A DNA stretch of 5,075 nt from Candidatus Gerdarchaeota archaeon (GTDB lineage: Archaea > Asgardarchaeota > Heimdallarchaeia > JABLTI01), in contig JAEOUJ010000262.1 in the NCBI GenBank assembly GCA_016839405.1, positions 1 through 5,075 on the forward strand, in the 5' to 3' direction. Made by a program: the position numbers and the translations under genes. Of the stretch, positions 1 through 4,996 are shown piece after piece; position 1 is the first letter of the stretch, and every line of letters begins with the position of its first letter. The notes under the pieces are model-generated. The model saw nothing but the letters and a program-made list of their open reading frames with translations. It was not told where the DNA came from and did no database searches.

Positions 1-71
1 TAGAATTGCTTTTAATTAAGATATGAACTAAAATAACTACTCGTAATTAAAAGATTCAGAAAAATAAAATA

Positions 72-75
72 GAGG
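72..75 (+). promoter_or_regulatory. Ribosome binding site (GAGG) for the TTG start of glmS
   Basis: GAGG ends 8 bases before the TTG codon at 84. It decides the start: there is no nearby ATG, and GlmS needs Cys directly after the initiator. The 71 bases before it are A+T-rich; I see no glmS ribozyme or other RNA element, though the upstream region is cut by the window edge. Confidence 0.75.
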
Positions 76-83
76 ATATAACT

Positions 84-1856
84 TTGTGTGGAATAATTGG
101 TTATATAGGGAAAAAAAATGCTTCAACCATTCTATTAGATTCACTAAAGAAATTAGAATATCGTGGTTATGATTCTTGTGGTATGGCTACTATTAATGGT
201 ATTTCAGAAATAGAAATAAGAAAAGGAGCAGGAAGAATTGAACAAGTTGATGAGCGAAAAGATTTCTTAATGCTAAAAGGTAATATTGGCATTGCACATA
301 CACGATGGGCAACACATGGTAAAGTTGAAGACTATAATGCCCATCCATTCATTTCTTGCAATGGTTCTTATGCATTAGTTCATAATGGCATACTTGAAAA
401 CTATCTTGAATTAAAAAATGAACTATTAAAAAAAGGTCATAATTTTTCATCAGAAACTGATACTGAAGTTCTTGTTCATCTAATAGAAGAACGAGTTAAA
501 GAAAATCCCAATAATTCAATGATTAATGTTTTAAGTCAAGTTATAAAAGAAGCTAAAGGAGCTTTTACATTCTTATTGTTAGATAGAACTTCAAATACAA
601 TCTATTCATTTAGAAAAGATTCACCTTTAATTATTGGTTTAGGTAATGATGAACTATTTGCTTCTTCTGATATAACTTCCTTTTTACAACACACAAATAA
701 AGCAATTATTTTGGATAATTACCAACTAGCTGTTCTAAATAATTCATATCAGGTTTATGATTTACAAACAAATAAGCAAATAAAACCTAAAATTACAACT
801 ATAGAATGGACAGCAGAACAAGCAACTAAAACAGGATTTCCTCATTTTATGTTGAAAGAAATTTTTGAGGAAGTAGAGATTTCTAAGCATTCAATTGAAC
901 AAGATCCAAAAAAACTTTCTGAAATGATTGAATTCTTATCCAAAGCTCAAAAAGTCTTTTTCTTGGGTTCAGGAACATCATATAGGGCATGCCTTATAGC
1001 TTCAATCTATTTTGCTGATATTGCTAAGAAACACTTTATGCCAATTCTTGGTTCTGAATTTAAAACATATCAAAATTTAATTGACAAAAACACTGTTATT
1101 TTTGCTATAAGTCAAAGTGGTGAAACAGCTGATGTTTTAGAAGGTATACAGATAGCTAAAGAAAAAGGCGCTAAAGTAATCTCATTGGTTAATGTAATGG
1201 GTAGTTCTATTATGAGAGAATCAGATGCCTATCTTACGCTAAATGCAGGTCCTGAAATTGCTGTTGCTTCAACAAAAGCTTTTACATCTCAAGTTTTTAT
1301 TTTAATTTTACTAGCCTATGCAATGGCAAATCGTTTGAAAGAAGGGAGAGGGCTATTAGTTGATGTTATTAATAAATTTGAAATTATAATGAATCAGTCA
1401 GATAAATTAGCTAAACTTTCTAAAGATGTTCTTAATAAACATGATTTATACCTTATTGGACGTGGAGTTTCTTACCCAATTGCTATGGAAGGCGAGTTAA
1501 AAATAAAAGAAATTGCATATATACATGCTGATGCATTAGCAGGAGGAGAACTTAAACATCATACTTTAGCACTGATTGAACCAGGAGTTCCTTGCATCGC
1601 TCTTGTACCAAATGATAATACAAAAGATGATATGATTAATAATATAATGCAAATTAAAGCTCGTGGTGGTCTGATAATTGGAATTTCATCAGAAAACTTA
1701 GAGCATTTTGATCATTATATTCCTATTCCTCAAGCAGCTTTAGAACCAATCCTAATCATACCTGTTCTGCAGTTAATAGCTTATTACTTATCAGTAATAA
1801 GAGGAAATGATCCGGATTTTCCACGTAATCTAGCTAAATCTGTTACTGTTCTTTAA
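84..1856 (+). CDS. glmS: Glutamine--fructose-6-phosphate aminotransferase (isomerizing), GlmS
   Basis: Cytosolic enzyme making glucosamine-6-phosphate from fructose-6-phosphate and glutamine, the first step towards UDP-GlcNAc for glycans and cell surface. The N-terminal class II glutaminase domain (about 2-216) starts MCGIIGYIG; Cys2 becomes the N-terminal nucleophile after Met removal. HTRWATHG (72-79), HNG (100-102) and TDTE (125-128) are the usual glutamine-binding motifs. Two SIS sugar-phosphate domains follow: one (about 285-410) with GSGTSYRA (295-302), SQSGET (343-348) and STKAFT (396-401), and one (about 445-580) with LKIKE (472-476) and GELKH (His492). The C-terminal LAKSVTV carries the active-site lysine (585). 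The TTG start is forced, because Cys must be residue 2 and GAGG lies 8 bases upstream. Full length for archaeal and compact bacterial GlmS. Small oddities: KHHT where KHGP/KHGT is common, and a terminal Leu instead of Glu. Probably monocistronic. Confidence 0.97.
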   Translation: MCGIIGYIGKKNASTILLDSLKKLEYRGYDSCGMATINGISEIEIRKGAGRIEQVDERKDFLMLKGNIGIAHTRWATHGKVEDYNAHPFISCNGSYALVHNGILENYLELKNELLKKGHNFSSETDTEVLVHLIEERVKENPNNSMINVLSQVIKEAKGAFTFLLLDRTSNTIYSFRKDSPLIIGLGNDELFASSDITSFLQHTNKAIILDNYQLAVLNNSYQVYDLQTNKQIKPKITTIEWTAEQATKTGFPHFMLKEIFEEVEISKHSIEQDPKKLSEMIEFLSKAQKVFFLGSGTSYRACLIASIYFADIAKKHFMPILGSEFKTYQNLIDKNTVIFAISQSGETADVLEGIQIAKEKGAKVISLVNVMGSSIMRESDAYLTLNAGPEIAVASTKAFTSQVFILILLAYAMANRLKEGRGLLVDVINKFEIIMNQSDKLAKLSKDVLNKHDLYLIGRGVSYPIAMEGELKIKEIAYIHADALAGGELKHHTLALIEPGVPCIALVPNDNTKDDMINNIMQIKARGGLIIGISSENLEHFDHYIPIPQAALEPILIIPVLQLIAYYLSVIRGNDPDFPRNLAKSVTVL

Positions 1857-1866
1857 TTGTTATAGA

Positions 1867-1883
1867 TTCTTTTTCTTTTATTT
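1867..1883 (+). terminator. T-rich putative terminator after glmS
   Basis: About ten bases after the glmS stop, the + strand carries nearly uninterrupted T-runs (TTCTTTTTCTTTTATTT). Archaeal transcription commonly ends at such T-stretches without needing a hairpin. Inferred from composition and position only. Confidence 0.45.
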
Positions 1884-1931
1884 CAACAATTGCTAATTTC
1901 TAAGAAAGAAGTAGAGGGAAATTTGATTAAT

Positions 1932-1973
1932 TATTTATTTAATTATATTTATATTTTTAATATTAAATAAATA
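1932..1973. repeat. 12-bp all-A/T inverted repeat (possible terminator hairpin)
   Basis: TATTTATTTAAT (1932-1943) is perfectly complementary to ATTAAATAAATA (1962-1973), leaving an 18-base loop. The stem contains only A and T in an A/T-rich stretch, so it is weak and could be chance. It lies between glmS and the next promoter and may help end glmS transcription. No gene is seen in the 322 bases from 1857 to 2178. Confidence 0.4.
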
Positions 1974-1979
1974 GTTTTA

Positions 1980-2008
1980 TCGACATAATGTTTATATAGG
2001 ATTGTCGA
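1980..2008. promoter_or_regulatory. Dyad TCGACA-N17-TGTCGA around the TATA box, candidate operator
   Basis: The perfect 6-bp arms 1980-1985 and 2003-2008 are centred on position 1994, which is also the centre of the TTTATATA box. A dimeric repressor bound here would block TBP. The downstream protein begins with an NrdR regulator domain, so self-repression is an obvious idea. However, the sequence does not clearly match the bacterial NrdR box, and the assignment is inference. Confidence 0.4.
1991..1998 (+). promoter_or_regulatory. Archaeal-type TATA box (TTTATATA), distal promoter of the nrdR-nrdD fusion
   Basis: TTTATATA matches the archaeal TATA consensus. A start of transcription about 25 bases on, near 2020, would give a leader of roughly 155 bases. 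It sits at the exact centre of the inverted repeat TCGACA/TGTCGA (1980-1985 and 2003-2008). The core TGTTTATAT recurs at 2113-2121. Confidence 0.5.
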
Positions 2009-2033
2009 AAGAAAAATATGAAGGCGCAAAATG

Positions 2034-2061
2034 TAGTGTTTCGGTGGGGTTTAAATCACTA
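2034..2061 (+). other. Leader hairpin 1
   Basis: TAGTG (2034-2038) pairs with CACTA (2057-2061), and TT/AA continue the stem inside one T-T mismatch. The loop is G-rich (CGGTGGGG). It overlaps the 8-bp palindrome CACTAGTG (2057-2064), so the DNA could also be a protein site. I recognise no riboswitch family. Confidence 0.3.
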
Positions 2062-2064
2062 GTG

Positions 2065-2093
2065 CTAGTAATAATATTTGGTTATTACTTTAG
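2065..2093 (+). other. Leader hairpin 2
   Basis: AGTAATAA (2067-2074) pairs perfectly with TTATTACT (2082-2089) around a 7-base loop. CT (2065-2066) pairs with AG (2092-2093) past a two-base bulge. It follows hairpin 1 directly, so a transcript from the distal promoter would carry two adjacent stems. The role is unknown. Confidence 0.35.
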
Positions 2094-2114
2094 TATAAAT
2101 ATAATCACCCATTG

Positions 2115-2122
2115 TTTATATT
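2115..2122 (+). promoter_or_regulatory. TATA-like box (TTTATATT), proximal promoter of the nrdR-nrdD fusion
   Basis: TTTATATT is close to the archaeal TATA consensus. A start about 25 bases downstream, near 2146, would give a short leader of about 30 bases before the ATG at 2179. AATCACC occurs on both sides, at 2103-2109 and 2134-2140. Confidence 0.4.
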
Positions 2123-2166
2123 TAGATAAAAAGAATCACCACAAGATACGCCAAATGAGTGGAAAC

Positions 2167-2170
2167 GTGA
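2167..2170 (+). promoter_or_regulatory. Ribosome binding site (GTGA) of the nrdR-nrdD fusion
   Basis: GTGA is complementary to the UCAC of the archaeal 16S 3' end and lies 8 bases before the ATG at 2179. TAG and TAA stand in frame directly before that ATG, so no longer N-terminus is possible. TCAC at 2136-2139 could pair with it, with CAC/GTG (2140-2142/2159-2161) closing an inner stem. Confidence 0.5.
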
Positions 2171-2178
2171 GATAGTAA

Positions 2179-4605
2179 ATGAAGTGTCCATATTGCCAAT
2201 CACCTAATACTCGCGTGTTAGAAAAACGCATTTCAGATGATATGAAAGTAAATAGAAGAAGACGCGAGTGCTTACAATGTAATAAAAGATTCACAACCTA
2301 TGAAAGGGTGGAAGAAGTAAAACTTGCTATTGTTAAGAAAGATCAAAGAAGAGAACCATTTAGTCGAGAGAAATTAATGAATGGTATTATACGTGCTTGT
2401 GAAAAACGACCAGTTGGAATAGAGGAAATTGAGGAAGTAGTTGATGAAATTGAAAGTGAGCTAAGACGTAAAAATCAAACAGAAATCGAATCTCATGTAG
2501 TTGGCGAACTTGTTATGGAGAAGTTACGAGAATTAGATGAGGTTGCCTACATAAGATTTGCTTCTGTATATCGTCGATTCACAGATATATCATCATTTGA
2601 ACAAGAACTAGAGAAATTAAAAGTAGTAAAAGAAATCCAAGTAAAAGAACAAGATTCCACAGAATTACTTCTCTTAGTATCTGGTGATACAAAAGAAGAA
2701 ATCATGAGTTGGGATCGTTCAAAAATTACTGCTGCACTAATTCTTGAAGCTGGTCTATCAAAACTAGATGCTGAAGCAATTGCAGCAGAAGTGGAAAGAA
2801 AAATATTCGCATCAGGTATAGGAACAGTTTCTGTTGATTTAATTAGAAGTTTGGTAGATAATGAGCTTTTCATAAGAGGTTATGATACTAAATTACAACA
2901 GCAAAGAATTATTGGTTTGCCAACATATGATTTGAAGCAATTAATTGCTGCTAAAAGTAAAGAAAATAGTAATGTTGTAGCAAATAATCCAGAGGCAGTT
3001 AATTTAGCTATAGCTGAAACTATTTTGAAAAAGTACGCTTTACAGGAAATATTTTCACCCGAAGTTTCTAATGCACATAGAAAAGGGATGATATATTTGC
3101 ATGATCTTGGCTTCCCAGTTAGAGTCTATTGTTCTGCTCATAGTTTAGAATATATAAAGAAATATGGGCTTAATTTATTAAATCTTTCAACAGTATCAAG
3201 TCCAGCAAAACACGCTGATACTTTAACAGGTCATCTTAATACATTTCTTGCTTCAATGCAAGCTTATTATGCAGGAGCTTTAGGTTTAGCTTACTTAAAT
3301 ATCTTTTATGCTCCATTTTTTGTTGGAGTTCCTTATGAACAAATAAAACAAGAAGCTCAACGATTAATTTATTCTTGTAGTCAGAATGCATTCTCTCGTG
3401 GTGGTCAAACACTTTTTGTAGACTTCAACATACATTTGGGTGTTCCAAATTATTTGAAAGATATTCCTGCAATAGGTCGTGGTGGAAAGTATACAGGGAA
3501 AAATTATGGTGATTACGAAAAAGAAACGCAACTATTTGCAAAAGCTTTAATGGATGTTTGGTTAGAAGGCGATGCTCAAGGTAAAGTTTTTCCATTTCCA
3601 AAATTCGATTTACATGTAGATCAAAATTCATTTGATGATCCAAAACAATTTGAATTATTAAAATATGCTTGTGAAATAGCATCTGAAAATGGTTCTACTT
3701 ATTTTATCTTTGATAGAGATGAAGTGAATCTTTCAATGTGCTGTAGATTGAAAACAACTATCAAAGATATGTATATGATTGAACATCCTGAAAGCATGAG
3801 ATATTGTGGTTTCCAAAATGTTAGTATTAATTTACCACAAGCTGCTTATCGTGCTGGAAAAAACAATGTTAAAGAATGCATTGAAGAAATAAAACGAGCA
3901 ATGGATATTGCTATGCAAGGCCATTTAGAGAAAAAATCATTCATAAATGAATTAATGACATTTGAGAATGGCACTTTATGGCAAATTGGTAAACTTGCTG
4001 AAGATGGCAGAGCTTATGTTGATTTAGAGAAAGCGACCTATATTATTGGAGTCATAGGTTTAAATGAGTGCGTTCAATATTTAATTGATGAACAATTACA
4101 TGACAGTGAAAAAGCATACAAGCTTGGTTTAAAGCTTATAGCAGCTATGAACTTGAAAGCAAAGGAACTTGAAGATAAACATGGGTTGCGAGTAACATTA
4201 GAAGAAACACCTGGAGAAAGTGCTCCATACAAATTTGCTAGAACGGATATAAATGAATATCCTGAAAGCATTCACTATGTAAAAGGTGACATAGATACTG
4301 GAGCAATTTATTATTCCAATAGTGCTCATTTCGCTGCAGATGCACCGATTGACATTATTGAAAGAATTACGAAACAAGGAAGATTTAATACTTTAATAGA
4401 AAGTGGATCAATCACTCATGTTTTTATTGGTGAACAAAAGATTCCTACTGAATCAATATTAAATCTCGTTCGTAAAACTTGGGAACATACACAGAGCGCG
4501 CAAGTTGTCTTTTCTCCAGAGTTTACTATATGTAATGAATGTGGAAAGGTTAGTAGGGGTTACGGCCGAGCTTTGAGCCATGCAGCTCACAGCACATCTG
4601 AATAA
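2179..4605 (+). CDS. nrdD: NrdR-NrdD fusion: anaerobic ribonucleoside-triphosphate reductase lacking its glycyl-radical end
   Basis: Class III reductase body, making dNTPs from NTPs without oxygen. Residues 1-155 are a complete NrdR-like regulator: zinc ribbon C3/C6/C31/C34, arginine cluster 26-29, and an ATP cone (about 47-137) with REPFSREKL and DEVAYIRFASVYRRF (120-134). A second ATP cone (about 163-254, SWDRSKI at 177-183) is the usual NrdD activity domain. The catalytic barrel (about 256-776) has IYLHDL (305-310), Cys318 in VYCSAH, the pair C521-C522 in SMCCRL, NVSINLP (547-553), GLNE (627-630), ETPGES (676-681) and SNSAH (713-717). C785 and C788 form only half of the C-terminal zinc site; after GKVSRGY (789-795) the protein diverges and stops at TAA, with no radical glycine. 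A second in-frame TAA lies at 4615. The missing end is the next gene. NrdR may act as repressor, allosteric module or both; I cannot tell whether this fusion is already described. Confidence 0.92.
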   Translation: MKCPYCQSPNTRVLEKRISDDMKVNRRRRECLQCNKRFTTYERVEEVKLAIVKKDQRREPFSREKLMNGIIRACEKRPVGIEEIEEVVDEIESELRRKNQTEIESHVVGELVMEKLRELDEVAYIRFASVYRRFTDISSFEQELEKLKVVKEIQVKEQDSTELLLLVSGDTKEEIMSWDRSKITAALILEAGLSKLDAEAIAAEVERKIFASGIGTVSVDLIRSLVDNELFIRGYDTKLQQQRIIGLPTYDLKQLIAAKSKENSNVVANNPEAVNLAIAETILKKYALQEIFSPEVSNAHRKGMIYLHDLGFPVRVYCSAHSLEYIKKYGLNLLNLSTVSSPAKHADTLTGHLNTFLASMQAYYAGALGLAYLNIFYAPFFVGVPYEQIKQEAQRLIYSCSQNAFSRGGQTLFVDFNIHLGVPNYLKDIPAIGRGGKYTGKNYGDYEKETQLFAKALMDVWLEGDAQGKVFPFPKFDLHVDQNSFDDPKQFELLKYACEIASENGSTYFIFDRDEVNLSMCCRLKTTIKDMYMIEHPESMRYCGFQNVSINLPQAAYRAGKNNVKECIEEIKRAMDIAMQGHLEKKSFINELMTFENGTLWQIGKLAEDGRAYVDLEKATYIIGVIGLNECVQYLIDEQLHDSEKAYKLGLKLIAAMNLKAKELEDKHGLRVTLEETPGESAPYKFARTDINEYPESIHYVKGDIDTGAIYYSNSAHFAADAPIDIIERITKQGRFNTLIESGSITHVFIGEQKIPTESILNLVRKTWEHTQSAQVVFSPEFTICNECGKVSRGYGRALSHAAHSTSE

Positions 4606-4740
4606 AGGGAAGAGTAAATACGAACCATCCGAGGAAAAACAAGTATGGAACATACAAAAATAGAGAAACATATAACAAAAGTAACCGAGATTGAAACCAC
4701 TGAAGAACATGTCAAAAATCTAGAGTCGGGTGAAGCTTGC
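4568..4740 (+). other. Extra segment interrupting the NrdD zinc site
   Basis: In the family, the two CxxC pairs of the C-terminal zinc site are separated by about 10-14 residues. Here the second pair is displaced in the same frame by this stretch, which holds the last residues of the upstream gene, two TAA stops and the first part of the next gene. AGCTT at 4569-4573 recurs at 4734-4738. Removing one copy and what lies between (165 bases, 55 codons) would give C788 followed by 14 residues before the next CPYC. Hairpins TGAGC/GCTCA (4574-4578/4585-4589) and GGTGA/TCACC (4729-4733/4741-4745) lie at its ends. Exact boundaries are uncertain. Confidence 0.5.
4631..4634 (+). promoter_or_regulatory. 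Ribosome binding site (GAGG) of the glycyl-radical module
   Basis: GAGG lies 10 bases before the ATG at 4645. It shows that the small downstream reading frame can be translated by itself. No other ATG, GTG or TTG lies in frame between the stop at 4615 and 4645. Confidence 0.6.
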
Positions 4741-4890
4741 TCACCACATTGCCCATACTGTAATAGTGGAAATGTTTACGGTATGAGTCGAGTGGTGGGG
4801 TATTTCAGTATAATAGAAAACTGGAATAGATCTAAAAAAGCTGAATTGAAGAGAAGGCAGAAAGGCAAATATTGGTCTGATGAAATATAA
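4645..4890 (+). CDS. nrdD: Detached C-terminal glycyl-radical module of NrdD (81 aa)
   Basis: This small protein ends like an NrdD. C36-P-Y-C39 is the second zinc cysteine pair, followed at the usual 13-residue offset by SRVVGYF, where Gly52 is the expected glycyl-radical residue installed by the NrdG activase. ENWNRSKKAELKRRQ (58-72) matches the family's closing WN.GK..E.K.R segment. Residues 1-31 are a charged, lysine/glutamate-rich, probably helical leader not found in ordinary NrdD tails. An extra cysteine, C32, sits before the CPYC pair. The gene is in the same frame as the upstream reductase, 39 bases after its stop and with its own ribosome site. It therefore probably supplies the radical in trans, by analogy with the stand-alone glycyl-radical protein GrcA (YfiD) that repairs pyruvate formate-lyase. 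Splicing or recoding that joins the two parts remains possible; a decayed gene seems less likely because the motifs are intact. Confidence 0.85.
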   Translation: MEHTKIEKHITKVTEIETTEEHVKNLESGEACSPHCPYCNSGNVYGMSRVVGYFSIIENWNRSKKAELKRRQKGKYWSDEI

Positions 4891-4910
4891 ATTAATTTCA
4901 CCAAACCAGC

Positions 4911-4940
4911 TTTTACTCTCCTTCTCTATTTTATCTTTTT
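4911..4940 (+). terminator. Pyrimidine/T-rich putative terminator after the nrdD module
   Basis: About 20 bases after the stop at 4890 comes a long pyrimidine tract with T-runs (CTTTTACTCTCC... TTATCTTTTT). It is consistent with archaeal T-stretch termination and would separate the reductase transcript from the next gene. Confidence 0.4.
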
Positions 4941-4945
4941 AAATA
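4938..4945 (+). promoter_or_regulatory. Archaeal-type TATA box (TTTAAATA) for the glutaredoxin-like gene
   Basis: TTTAAATA would place transcription start near 4970, leaving a short leader before the ATG at 4997. A 14-bp perfect palindrome, TTAATTTAAATTAA (4963-4976), covers the predicted start, but it is all A/T and may be chance. Confidence 0.4.
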
Positions 4946-4981
4946 AAAAAACAAACTATAATTTAATTTAAATTAATAATT

Positions 4982-4985
4982 GAGG
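4982..4985 (+). promoter_or_regulatory. Ribosome binding site (GAGG) of the glutaredoxin-like gene
   Basis: GAGG (in TGAGGAT) lies 11 bases before the ATG at 4997, and supports that start for the partial gene at the window edge. Confidence 0.55.
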
Positions 4986-4996
4986 ATAAAATAATC

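Noticed and set aside
1..60. Promoter of glmS in TTTTAATTAAG
   Set aside because: The stretch is only loosely TATA-like in uniformly A+T-rich DNA and the upstream region is cut off, so I do not call it.
1975..2178. tRNA gene or cobalamin riboswitch in the gap before the reductase
   Set aside because: No cloverleaf or T-loop consensus and no B12-box sequence could be found on either strand.
2547..2873. Minus-strand open frame of 108 codons inside the reductase gene
   Set aside because: It lies wholly antisense to the NrdR and second ATP-cone coding region, has serine-rich low-complexity translation, and shows no recognisable motif; it is a shadow.
3425..3682. Minus-strand open frame of 85 codons
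   Set aside because: Antisense to the NrdD barrel, with no family resemblance and no context of its own.
4074..4271. Minus-strand open frame of 65 codons
   Set aside because: Antisense shadow of the conserved GLNE-to-ETPGES part of NrdD.
4603..4617. Sequencing frameshift as the cause of the split
   Set aside because: Both parts are in the same frame and two separate in-frame TAA codons intervene, with extra sequence and a ribosome site; a single base error cannot explain this.
4580..4663. Short + strand frame starting ATG at 4580 across the stop codons of the split
   Set aside because: Only 27 codons, no ribosome site, and no link to either NrdD part; frameshifting into it would not reach the radical module because it ends at TAG in 4661-4663.
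4459..4710. Minus-strand open frame of 83 codons across the reductase split
   Set aside because: Considered because it spans the odd junction, but it overlaps conserved NrdD codons and its translation shows no motif.
4564..4740. Intein or split intein in NrdD
   Set aside because: Inteins are common in archaeal reductases, but the extra segment is under 60 codons, contains two stops, and lacks the terminal His-Asn before Cys and other intein motifs.
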